From: Aureliella helgolandensis
Lineage (GTDB): Bacteria > Planctomycetota > Planctomycetia > Pirellulales > Pirellulaceae
Direction: 5' to 3'
DNA: 64,000 nt
Assembly (NCBI RefSeq): GCF_007752135.1
Contig: NZ_CP036298.1
Span: 6,386,859-6,450,858, forward strand
Shown here: one piece after another, positions 26,029 through 34,656 of the stretch
How the letters are laid out: the number at the start of each line of letters is the position of its first letter
Numbering within the stretch: position 1 is the stretch's first letter
Program-made: the position numbers and the translations under genes
The notes under the pieces: generated by a model
Told to the model about the DNA's origin: nothing
What the model saw: only the letters and a program-made list of their open reading frames with translations
The model's database searches: none

Positions 26029-26985
26029 CGTGGGGCCTCCACGCAAACCTGAAAACTAGTCGCTTCCAGTGGAGGACGTCGCTGCGGAACAAAACTTACA
26101 AACTATTCACGAATTTTTCTGATTCCCTCTCAACAACCGAATGCTCCACCACCCACATGCACTGCTCCCTAGAGCTCATGCAGGAATCGCAGAATGAGTC
26201 CAGGCCCGATTGCCACGATGAAGCCATCGCCACGGGCCACGCATGCGATTCAACATCCCTTCTCGCCTGACTCCCTATTGTATTGTTCCAGCGACGCTTG
26301 GCGTCCTGTCTGATTCCTAGTTAGGAGAAGTGAGTAACCGTGGTCGATCTTCGGTTGACAGAATTTTCGCGAGACAGGACAGCATTGGCGAATGCTCAAG
26401 CTGAGTCCCTTGGGTGCCGATTTTAGGCAGGCCTACTAACGGCGAGAATTCAGGCTAGTGAAGAATGAAAGAGCACGGTTCTGCTCTGCCTACAGTCGCA
26501 TGGCTTCAATCCGCCATGCTTGGTGCGTTTGAGCACATGCTCTGTCCCCTGGGAGCTACCCACGGACGTGCAGTGTCCCCACGGACGACGCAGGGCCGCT
26601 GTGCACTGTCCCCACGGACGGTGCACTGTCCCCGCGGACGCCCACCGTCCCCGCGGCCGCCGGGGAGGGAGATGGCCGGATGGGCTGTGTCCCTGGGAGG
26701 GAGGGGCGTGCTTGCTTGGAGCAATCGAGGGGAATTATTTGCTGGGCAAGGAAGAGGATGGGAAGAGGATGGGACGTTGAGGCAAGGCAAAGGTACGGAG
26801 AGGTGAGGAGGCCGCAATGACCGATGCAACTAGATGCGAGGGGTAGCCCCCGCATCGCCGAGGTATCGCGAATAGGCCGGATCTCCCTTTTCGAATTCAC
26901 AACCTTTGAAGTTTTGCTGAATGGCATACCATCAAAGGCTGCAAATTTCACGGCAAGACGTCTGATCACAGCCTACGGCTAACCG
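26029..26985. other. 957-bp region upstream of the RAYT gene holding the right REP-like array
   Basis: No gene is supported. The G/C-rich part contains the inverted array at 26538-26660. Frames at 26465-26969 on both strands are repeat translations rich in Pro/Arg/Gly and are rejected. It is the longest gene-free stretch in the window. Confidence 0.5.
26538..26660 (-). repeat. REP-like array, right side of the RAYT gene (inverted)
   Basis: Copies of TGCWCTGTCCCC start at 26538, 26569, 26602 and 26622, with weaker copies near 26644 and 26688, all the reverse complement of the left array motif. Several are followed by ACGGAC or GCGGACG, giving CCCCRCGGAC extended units of about 20-33 bp. Together with the left array this encloses the RAYT gene between inverted motif clusters. 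Confidence 0.8.
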
Positions 26986-29265
26986 CTATTTGGGGCGCAG
27001 AGGATTCGGAAATCCGGACCGATCTGCCGTCCTCTGGCCACGCAATTCGCTCACTTCGCCATTATCAAGCTCTAGCCTCTTCTCCTCACTCTTCTCATCT
27101 TCGGCCTCAGATTGCTTTCCAGACTGAGCCGCCAACTCCGTGACCGCGGAGGTTGGAGACAACGAAACCGGGTCCGCCGCCGGAGGAAGAGCTGCGGGCA
27201 ACACGTCTACCGCTTGAAGTCCATCGTCCAACTTTGCTGTCAGTTCCTGCGATTCCTTCCTCAACAGAACAATGGGTTCGTCGTCAGCCGCTGGAATCGC
27301 CTGCAATGCGGCGATAGCCGGATTGCGATCCGAGGGACTCGACTCAGGTTCAGCGTGAGTTACGACGTGGGATCCATCCGATTCCTGCAAGCCGTAGATC
27401 GACACGGCACCAGACTTCATGAATCGCTGAGTGGTCGCCAATTCCGTGAGGGGCATGAGCATCATTTCACCGCTCCGATGATTGGCCACAATGCGATTGG
27501 CACGCTCGCCCACGACGATCACCTTCCCGTCAGAGTGCTCCTCCAGGAAGCGAGCGACACGGTGCCATGTCTCAGGCTGCAACTCATTCCCATTGACTTC
27601 GACAATCTCGTGTCCGAGGTAGTGCACCCAACTGGGCTCCATTCCCCCGATACTCAGCCAGTGTTCAGTGGGCTGGTCCGCGTTCACTTCGGCCAACATC
27701 CGCAGATCGGTGCGATAGGTATCAATCGATTTGGCACCGTAGCCGAATAAAATAACTTGAAACGCAGCAGCTCCCATCAGCCAAGCGGCTGGCACGCGAT
27801 TGGTTTGCTGTTTGTATTCCCACAGCAAACCGAGTATTCCCACACTCGCCAACACGGCGCCACAGACGCTGGCCCGCGCCAGTAATGGCATCGATTCGTG
27901 GGAGCTGAGCACTAGGATGACACCAAAAATGCCAACCCCCAACACGATCGTTAGCGAGTAGGCAAGCAATCGGAGCGAGCGACTCGGGAGTGCCCAACCA
28001 CTTTCAAACTGCCGCCAATACCCGCCAATGACCAAAGCCGCTCCGGCGTAGCAGGGCGTTATATAGCTTGGGAGCTTCGTGCTCGCGATCGAAAACGCGA
28101 CGATGTACACCGACACCCAGGCAGCGGAGAGGATAATCATCTGGCGAGGCACCACCCCTTCGCGACTTGCCTTGCGGCACCACAGCAGAATCGGAATGAA
28201 CCACAACGACCAAGGAAATGTGCCGACGAGGAATGCCAAGGGGTAGAACAGGAGGAACCCATTGTGCCCCTCCATGGAACTCACGGCCCGTCCCACGTTA
28301 TGCTCCAGAAAGAAGCCCTGCAGGAAAGCCCCGTTCGTTTCGACTCCCACGGCATAGTACCAAGGAGCGGCTACGAGTAGCATGATCAGAAAGCCAGGTA
28401 TCGCCTTGAGAGCCCAAATGGCTTGCAAGCACTTCCAGGGTCGAAAGGCGTGCCAGGCCTCCGATACGGAATGAATCAAGAAATGGACCCAATTGGGGCG
28501 ATTCAGTGACATGACATCTAAGCCCGACACCTCGCGATCGCGGACTTCGCAACGTCGGCAGGCCAACCACCAAGCATGGACGACGGCCATTGGCAAAATG
28601 AAGCCTACGGGGCCCTTGGCCAGCACCGCGAGCCCCAGCATGGCGTAACCGGCGATGGCGGGCAACCAACGGGTGGGGACAACACGTCCGCTGGAGTAGG
28701 GAGCCGAGGGAGCCAAACTACCGATGACTAAGAATGCGATCCCAAGAGTGCTAAATGCAATGAGACAACTATCCGGTGTAGCCGCTCTTCCCGCCATGAC
28801 GAAGAAGAGGCAAGTCGCCAGAGCACCAGCTGCCCAGAACCCTTCCTGGCTAATGCCAGTGGAGCGGCCAGAGAGCCGACTGCCTAACACGGCAATTGTG
28901 AACACCGTCAATAGCGCGCAGAGTGCTGAAGGAAATCGCGCGGTAAATTCCGATTCACCGAGTGACAGGTAACTGAGCATTTGCCCCCAATAGAGGAGAA
29001 CTGGCTTGTGCGTCCTAAGCTCGCCGTTGAAAGTCGGTACAATCCAATCCCCACGCTCAAGCATCTCATGGCTGGCTCTAGAATTGCGAGGTTCGTCGCG
29101 ATCCCAAAGTCGCGCGCCTCCCAATTCTACAAAAAAGACGCTGCATACGACCAAGGCCAGCAGACTCATACGTCGAAACGACACATGCGACATAGCGAAA
29201 TGCCCGAAAGAGTGAGTGAAAGCCCAACGCATGTCTGAAATCGGCGCCATTGCAATTGCTGGCAT
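26986..29265 (-). CDS. Membrane glycosyltransferase, GT39/GT83 (ArnT/PMT-like) type
   Basis: 759 residues from ATG; a start at Met25 (MSHVSF) is also possible. It has about a dozen hydrophobic helices to residue ~500. The first extracellular loop holds WDRDEPRN (55-61) and the SHEMLERGDWIVP segment, the conserved acidic Asp-Glu block and following helix of ArnT/PMT-type enzymes that take sugar from a polyprenyl-phosphate donor. The last ~250 residues form a soluble domain ending in a charged, low-complexity tail, longer than ArnT (about 550). It probably transfers a sugar to lipid A, protein or another envelope acceptor on the outer face of the membrane. It is divergent from the M50 peptidase gene with 105 bp between. 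Confidence 0.85.
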   Translation of the reverse strand: MPAIAMAPISDMRWAFTHSFGHFAMSHVSFRRMSLLALVVCSVFFVELGGARLWDRDEPRNSRASHEMLERGDWIVPTFNGELRTHKPVLLYWGQMLSYLSLGESEFTARFPSALCALLTVFTIAVLGSRLSGRSTGISQEGFWAAGALATCLFFVMAGRAATPDSCLIAFSTLGIAFLVIGSLAPSAPYSSGRVVPTRWLPAIAGYAMLGLAVLAKGPVGFILPMAVVHAWWLACRRCEVRDREVSGLDVMSLNRPNWVHFLIHSVSEAWHAFRPWKCLQAIWALKAIPGFLIMLLVAAPWYYAVGVETNGAFLQGFFLEHNVGRAVSSMEGHNGFLLFYPLAFLVGTFPWSLWFIPILLWCRKASREGVVPRQMIILSAAWVSVYIVAFSIASTKLPSYITPCYAGAALVIGGYWRQFESGWALPSRSLRLLAYSLTIVLGVGIFGVILVLSSHESMPLLARASVCGAVLASVGILGLLWEYKQQTNRVPAAWLMGAAAFQVILFGYGAKSIDTYRTDLRMLAEVNADQPTEHWLSIGGMEPSWVHYLGHEIVEVNGNELQPETWHRVARFLEEHSDGKVIVVGERANRIVANHRSGEMMLMPLTELATTQRFMKSGAVSIYGLQESDGSHVVTHAEPESSPSDRNPAIAALQAIPAADDEPIVLLRKESQELTAKLDDGLQAVDVLPAALPPAADPVSLSPTSAVTELAAQSGKQSEAEDEKSEEKRLELDNGEVSELRGQRTADRSGFPNPLRPK

Positions 29266-29370
29266 CCGCGAGATCGCGACAATGGTTTTTGCGGGCTCAG
29301 TAGTGAACGAGATACGGATAAGCCCGAACGTTATTAAAATTCAGTACTTCCCAGCAAGAGGAATCCACGC

Positions 29371-30375
29371 GTGAGCAATGCCGGCCAACCCCGTTTTTCT
29401 GGCGAAGGCTTCTTGCTGGCATGCCAAGAAATGCAGCCTGAAGCACAAGTGGCTAGGCAGCCCACGCCTCCTACCTCTCCCCGCCGAATGCGCCGCATCG
29501 CACTCTGGCTGGCCATTGCCACCGTTTTTTCCACCTTTTGGGCCGGTGTCGGCGCTTGGGTTCCCACCGCACCTATTATGCATGCATTGGATTCCGGGTC
29601 CCTCATGCCCATTCGCCAAGCTCTGCTGGCCAATTGGTGGGAAGGCTTGCAATTCTCTCTGGGCCTAATGGCAATTCTGGTCGCCCACGAATTGGGGCAT
29701 TACGTGTTAACGCTCGTCTACCGCGTCCCCAGCACTCCACCGCTGTTTATCCCATTCCCATTTCTATCTCCCATTGGAACGATGGGGGCGGTGATCATGA
29801 TGCAGAGCGGGACGGCCGACCGCAAGCAAATCTTTGACATAGGATTGGCCGGCCCCCTGGCGGGCCTAGTCGTAGCATTACCCGTTTTGATTCTAGGCAT
29901 CGTCTGGGCAGATCCTGTACCGCTGGCACCTGATGAAGCACTGGTCATGGGGCAACCGCTGCTCATCCAATGGCTTGCAGGCTGGCTCATGCCGGATAAA
30001 GCCTCGGAGTTCGTGAGCATGGCCAACACTCAGGCCAGCCCCCTGCTGATGGCCGGCTGGGTTGGTCTGCTAGTCACAGGGCTGAATATGATGCCTCTCG
30101 GCCAATTGGACGGTGGCCATGTGGCCTTCGGACTGCTGGGTCCCAAATCGTACTGGGTGGCCATCGCCGCCTTTTCTGCAGCGCTCGGATACATGCTGTA
30201 TTCTCAAATCATGATTTTCTCCTTAATGCTCGTCCTCGTGCTTCTGATGGGACTTCGCCACCCCCCCAGCAGCGATGACACGCGAGCTCTGGGGATCCCG
30301 AGGCAGATCATTGGTTGGCTGTCGCTCGTATTACCCTTGCTCTGCATTCCTGCCAATCCGCTGTCGCCGATCTAG
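29371..30375 (+). CDS. M50 site-2 protease-like membrane metallopeptidase
   Basis: 334 residues from GTG with AAGAGGA upstream. Seen: the zinc motif HELGH (106-110) in a membrane helix, and the third ligand in NMMPLGQLDGGH (LDGGH 246-250). About eight hydrophobic segments are visible. There is no PDZ domain, unlike RseP, and the IPFPFLSPIGTMGA loop after HELGH is typical of the plant EGY/cyanobacterial-type group. It would cleave membrane-embedded substrates such as anti-sigma factors. No anti-sigma or sigma gene is near, so the substrate is unknown. HflX follows 396 bp later on the same strand. Confidence 0.9.
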   Translation: MSNAGQPRFSGEGFLLACQEMQPEAQVARQPTPPTSPRRMRRIALWLAIATVFSTFWAGVGAWVPTAPIMHALDSGSLMPIRQALLANWWEGLQFSLGLMAILVAHELGHYVLTLVYRVPSTPPLFIPFPFLSPIGTMGAVIMMQSGTADRKQIFDIGLAGPLAGLVVALPVLILGIVWADPVPLAPDEALVMGQPLLIQWLAGWLMPDKASEFVSMANTQASPLLMAGWVGLLVTGLNMMPLGQLDGGHVAFGLLGPKSYWVAIAAFSAALGYMLYSQIMIFSLMLVLVLLMGLRHPPSSDDTRALGIPRQIIGWLSLVLPLLCIPANPLSPI

Positions 30376-30771
30376 AGAGTACGGCAAATGCTGCTCCTCT
30401 ATACCCGCTACTGCCTAAGGACAGTTTTCTGCCGCAAGCCGGGCATTCCACGCCAAAGTTGGAACGCCAATCGAGGATTTAGGCTAAATCGTTGAACCTT
30501 GGCCAATGTTACCCCCTCTCTGCTTGTGGCTCGAATCATTCCGTATCGTGGTTGGCGAGTCGCTTAAAATCGCAAGCCATTTGGCTCACTCAAGGAGTAG
30601 TGAAGGGCCCACACCGAATCAGGCTAGCCAGCAAAAATTTTCAGCAAACCCGAAAACGGTGGAGCAGACCACTCGCTCAATCAAGACCAACATCGATCGA
30701 CAAGCTATAATTGGACAGAGTCGAGATCACTTAGCGCCGAGTTGTAAACAGAACGGAGACCACCCCCTACA
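30376..30771. other. 396-bp intergenic region upstream of hflX
   Basis: No gene is seen; overlapping short frames are not convincing. It should carry the hflX promoter. A GGAG lies 13-16 bases before the hflX GTG. Confidence 0.4.
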
Positions 30772-32190
30772 GTGCAAGAACATCAAAGATCGCAGAGTGT
30801 ATCGCGGGAGCGCTGCGTACTTGCCCGCCTGATTAGCCCTAGTGATGCTTTCACCGAGAACCCCTTGGATGAAATCACAGGCTTAGCGGAATCTGCTGGT
30901 ACGGCAGTACTTGGCGGAGTTGTCCAGCGGCGTGAGACGCCAGCCCCCAAGACTTTTCTGGGCAAAGGCAAAGTGAGCGAACTGCGTCAGATGGTCGAGC
31001 TGCATTCAGCCGATGTCGTCATCTTCGACAATAATCTATCGCCCAGCCAAACGCGCAACTTGGAGAAGGAAACGGGCACGAAGGTTATCGATCGCACCGA
31101 GTTGATCCTTGACATCTTTGCCTCCAATGCGCGGACCCGAGAGGCTCGACTGGCCGTGGAACTCGCGCAACTCGAATACTCCCTCCCGCGGCTTAAGAGG
31201 TTGTGGACCCACCTTTCACGACAGACGATGGGCGTGGGTATGCGGGGCCCGGGAGAAAAGCAGTTGGAAGTGGACCGCCGCTTGGTCGAAAAGCGAATTC
31301 ACGAACTGAAGCAGGACCTTTCCAAAGTCGAGAAACGCAAGGAACGCGAGGTTGCGGGGCGTCGCGATTTCCTCACGGTGTCTCTTGTCGGATACACCAA
31401 TGCCGGCAAGAGCACGCTCATGAACGTCTTGACTGAAGCGGACGTGGAAGCGGTTGACAAATTGTTTGCCACCCTCGACACCCGGACCCGTCGGTGGACC
31501 TTACCAAGTTGGGGGCCAGTTCTGCTCAGCGATACCGTCGGTTTCATTCGCGATCTTCCGCATAATTTGGTGGCGAGTTTCCGAGCGACACTCGAGGAAG
31601 CGCGCGAAGCGGATCTGCTATTGCACGTGGCAGATGCTAGCAATCCTGCAGTCTTCGACCAAATCTCAGCCGTATATGGCGTGTTGCATGAGTTGGGTAT
31701 CGATGAGAAACAAACCTTGCTGGTCATCAACAAAATCGATGTCCCCGGTGCGGCCGAACGCATGCAAGCGGTTCAAAATCGCTACCCCCATTCGGTAGGC
31801 ATTAGTGCCAAGAGCCAACTGGGGCTGGATAGTTTTGCCAAAAAAGTTAGTCAAGCGTTGAGCGAAGGTTTTGTCACGCTCAGCATTCGACTCGATGTGG
31901 CTGACGGAAAGACCATGGCGTGGCTGGCTAAGGCGGGTGAAGTCGTCAGCAAGCAGTTCCATGACGATCACGTCGAAATCCACGCTCGCATGCCAGTGCG
32001 GCATGCGGGAAAACTGGCGCGGGAAGGACACCAATTCGAAGTCCTACGCGGGCGATTGCCCGATCCCAAACCCGAGGTAGAAACCTGGGAAGAACGACTG
32101 CCAACAACAGGCAGCATTTTGCCGACGACTGAATCCAGCGAATTGGAGAATCCGGTGCAATCCTGCTCGAACACGCGCACCGAGGAGTAA
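30772..32190 (+). CDS. hflX: Ribosome-associated GTPase HflX
   Basis: 472 residues from GTG, with GGAG upstream at slightly long spacing. HflX splits stalled ribosomes into subunits. Seen: the N-terminal HflX domain with LGGVVQRRETPAPKTFLGKGK and IFDNNLSPSQTRNLEK, the glycine-rich linker MGVGMRGPGEKQLEVDRR, then the GTPase G1 GYTNAGKST (about residues 207-215), G3 DTVGFIRDLP, and G4 NKID. Length is normal for the family (about 370-480), the extra being the C-terminal 60 residues after LRGRLPDP. No hfq or miaA gene is near, unlike the E. coli operon. Confidence 0.96.
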   Translation: MQEHQRSQSVSRERCVLARLISPSDAFTENPLDEITGLAESAGTAVLGGVVQRRETPAPKTFLGKGKVSELRQMVELHSADVVIFDNNLSPSQTRNLEKETGTKVIDRTELILDIFASNARTREARLAVELAQLEYSLPRLKRLWTHLSRQTMGVGMRGPGEKQLEVDRRLVEKRIHELKQDLSKVEKRKEREVAGRRDFLTVSLVGYTNAGKSTLMNVLTEADVEAVDKLFATLDTRTRRWTLPSWGPVLLSDTVGFIRDLPHNLVASFRATLEEAREADLLLHVADASNPAVFDQISAVYGVLHELGIDEKQTLLVINKIDVPGAAERMQAVQNRYPHSVGISAKSQLGLDSFAKKVSQALSEGFVTLSIRLDVADGKTMAWLAKAGEVVSKQFHDDHVEIHARMPVRHAGKLAREGHQFEVLRGRLPDPKPEVETWEERLPTTGSILPTTESSELENPVQSCSNTRTEE

Positions 32191-32652
32191 GGGGCCGCGT
32201 CAGCTATGGAAATGTTTGCGTTTCTGCAGCAGGCGGTCGTCTAAGCCTCCGGATTTAGACGGCTTGTTGACCGAAGGGCGTCTCCAGTCCTTACGCGGAG
32301 GAAACTCCCCGAATCGTCCCACTGCGGCGTTCTCCCTTGTCCCCGCAGCAAGTTACAATAGCAACCAGCCGTCACGCCGCAGGTAACTCTTGCAACAATC
32401 CATAGGGCTACCGTTCCAGCACTTGGGCAACGCTCCGCATGTATTGCAGCAACCGCTTACGGATCCCAAGTGGCTTGCTGGCTGAACGGACGGTGTGCTT
32501 CCTCAACAGGAATCGTCCTCACGGCCCCTGTCTTCCGCTTACAATCAGAAAACCTACGCTGAGAGATAGCAGGCCGTTGGGTCTGCAAGCGAGCCATTCC
32601 TCAATTCCACTGGTCAGCCGATAACACGCGGCAAAGTGGGCTGTGACAGAGC
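32191..32652. other. 462-bp region between hflX and the insertion sequence
   Basis: No gene is recognised. A 6-bp hairpin, GTCTAA/TTAGAC around 32249-32270, might end the hflX transcript. Nothing resembles a split gene interrupted by the insertion. Confidence 0.4.
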
Positions 32653-32679
32653 CCTAGTCCTTAAACAAGCGTACTCCAC
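32653..32679 (+). repeat. Left terminal inverted repeat of the IS1380 element
   Basis: CCTAGTCCTTAAACAAGCG; pairs with the right end at 34479-34505 with 5-7 mismatches. Confidence 0.8.
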
Positions 32680-32787
32680 TTGCTTGGCGGAGCATTTGCG
32701 CATAAAAAAACTCGAAATATCCTGCAGTTTGTTGGTCTTTTTTCACCAGCCCAACAAGCCGCTCGCTAACCACGATGGAGATTTCGA

Positions 32788-34311
32788 GTGAAGACGATTA
32801 AAGCAGATTTGATTCGAAAACGCAAACGACGTATCAAGAACAGGTTACAGAATTCGGCTGCTCACGATCGCGGACACCCCATGCTCAAAGGGGACAAGAT
32901 TGCGTATGAGCTGGCACAAAAAGCAGGCGGGACCGCCTACGGGGGCGTCGCCGCCATCCATCGATTCGCAAAGAAGATCGGACTGCCGAAACGGATCGAC
33001 GATGCCTTGCACTTGTTCAAAATCCATCGCCCCTATCATGAATCCGATCATGTTTTGAATTTGGCTTATAACGCGCTCTGCGGAGGAACTTGCTTGGAGG
33101 ACATTGAACTGCGCCGCAACGATGAGTCATTTCTCGATTCGATCGGAGCCGAAAGGATCCCCGATCCAACCACCGCAGGAGACTTCTGTCGCCGATTCGA
33201 TCCCTATCATATTAATCGTTTGCAAGATGCCTTCGATCAAGTTCGCTTGGATATCTGGCAACAACAAGACAATGCGTTCTTCGATCAAGCGACCATCGAG
33301 ATGGATGGCACGATCGTCGAAACAACCGGTCAGTGCAAAGAGGGAATGGACATCAGCTACAAAGGCATCTGGGGTTACCATCCGTTGGTGATAACGTTGG
33401 CCGAAACGGGCGAAGCTTTACGCCTGGTCAACCGTAGCGGCAATCGTCCCAGCCAAGAAGGCGCAGCCGAGCAAGCCGACACGGCGATCTCGCTTTGTCG
33501 CCAGGCAGGCTTTCGCCGAATCGTTCTGCGAGGCGACACCGCGTTCACTCAAACGATTCATCTGGACCGCTGGCACCGGGCAGGCGTGAAGTTCACCTTT
33601 GGCATGAAGGCCTACCCGGGACTCGTCGATATCGCGGAAAACGTGCAAATTGACGCTTGGAAGCAGTTGCCTCGCTCGCCCAAATACGCCCCGAATACAC
33701 CTGACCGAGACCGTCCTGAGAACGTGAAAGAACAGATTGTCCAGCTGCGTGGCTACCCCAACAAGCGTCTGACTTCAGAGTGGGTCACCGAGGTTCCTTA
33801 CAGCCCCACCGATTGCAAAGAGACCTACCGCTTAGTGATCCTTTGCAAAGAACTAGAAGTCACCAAGCAGGGTCGATTGTTCGACGACTGTCTGTACTTC
33901 TTCTACCTGACCAACGAAGCGGGCGATGTGCTCAGCACCAATGACGTTGTGTATGCCAGCAACGATCGCTGTGACCAAGAGAACATCTTGGCTCAGTTAA
34001 ATCAGTGCCGGGCGCTCCACGCGCCGGTGGACAACCTGGAATCGAATTGGGCTTACATGGTGATGACGGCCCTGTCGTGGAACTTGAAAGCGTGGATCGG
34101 ATTGAGCGTTCCGATAAACGGACGCTGGCGTGAGCAACACAAGCAAGAAGGTCGGGCTGTGATCCGCATGGAGTTCAAACAATTCGTAGAACAGTTCGTG
34201 CGACTTCCGGCACAGATCGTTCGCAGTGGACGGCAGTTGGTGGTCCGTCTGTTGTCATGGAGCGAATCTCTGCATGTGTTCAATCGCTGGGTTCGCTTCG
34301 CGCTTGAGTGA
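32788..34311 (+). CDS. IS1380-family DDE transposase
   Basis: 507 residues from GTG; GGAG lies seven bases upstream. DDE residues are assigned as D173 in TIEMDGTIVETTG, D250 in IVLRGDTAFTQ and E398 in DRCDQENILAQL, the pattern and spacing of IS1380/IS4-type transposases. The N-terminus is basic (RKRKRRIKNRLQN) and fits end binding. The frame is intact over the usual length, so the protein could be active. It is the only gene in the element. The C-terminal QLVVRLLSWSESLHVFNRWV is typical of the family. Confidence 0.95.
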   Translation: MKTIKADLIRKRKRRIKNRLQNSAAHDRGHPMLKGDKIAYELAQKAGGTAYGGVAAIHRFAKKIGLPKRIDDALHLFKIHRPYHESDHVLNLAYNALCGGTCLEDIELRRNDESFLDSIGAERIPDPTTAGDFCRRFDPYHINRLQDAFDQVRLDIWQQQDNAFFDQATIEMDGTIVETTGQCKEGMDISYKGIWGYHPLVITLAETGEALRLVNRSGNRPSQEGAAEQADTAISLCRQAGFRRIVLRGDTAFTQTIHLDRWHRAGVKFTFGMKAYPGLVDIAENVQIDAWKQLPRSPKYAPNTPDRDRPENVKEQIVQLRGYPNKRLTSEWVTEVPYSPTDCKETYRLVILCKELEVTKQGRLFDDCLYFFYLTNEAGDVLSTNDVVYASNDRCDQENILAQLNQCRALHAPVDNLESNWAYMVMTALSWNLKAWIGLSVPINGRWREQHKQEGRAVIRMEFKQFVEQFVRLPAQIVRSGRQLVVRLLSWSESLHVFNRWVRFALE

Positions 34312-34478
34312 GTGCCGAAATCACGAAGCTGAGGTATGTAAGCCTCAGTACCGCCGCCAGCCTCAAACCGCCCGCAGGGCACCTGACCGACCGATGCCTG
34401 AAATTCACGACCGAAAAATCCCCCGCTGGTCCCGCCAGCAGATCGCCGCTGCGCCTCCACCAACTGCCCAAAACACAT

Positions 34479-34505
34479 CCGGCATATACTTATTTAAGGC
34501 CTAGT
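34479..34505 (-). repeat. Right terminal inverted repeat of the IS1380 element
   Basis: Read on the leftward strand it gives ACTAGGCCTTAAATAAGTAT; matches the left end at 20 of 27 positions when both are extended two bases outward. Confidence 0.8.
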
Positions 34506-34656
34506 GCTTCGTTGATGCATGAATTAAGTTAGCGTGCCCCGCAGGAGACACGCGCCACTGGCGCTGCCCTCGGCAAAGGGCCTTCGTCAACGGCACTGCA
34601 CATGTCCGCCGAAGTCACCATACGACACAGAACTCCCACTAACATTGAAGCGCAGC

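Larger units (their letters stand above)
32653..34505 (+). mobile_element. IS1380-family insertion sequence, complete
   Basis: The left end reads CCTAGTCCTTAAACAAG from 32653 and the right end, reverse-complemented from 34505, reads ACTAGGCCTTAAATAAG; over 27 positions starting two bases further out, 20 match. CCTAG termini fit the IS1380 family (compare ISEcp1). The element holds one transposase gene in the + direction, giving about 1.85 kb, a usual size. No convincing target duplication of 4-5 bp was found beside the ends, so the exact boundaries may be off by a base or two, or the site may have changed since insertion. It lies between genes and breaks none. Confidence 0.85.

Noticed and set aside
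26465-26969. Frames on both strands upstream of the RAYT gene
   Set aside because: They translate the REP-like repeats, are rich in Pro/Arg/Gly, and overlap one another.
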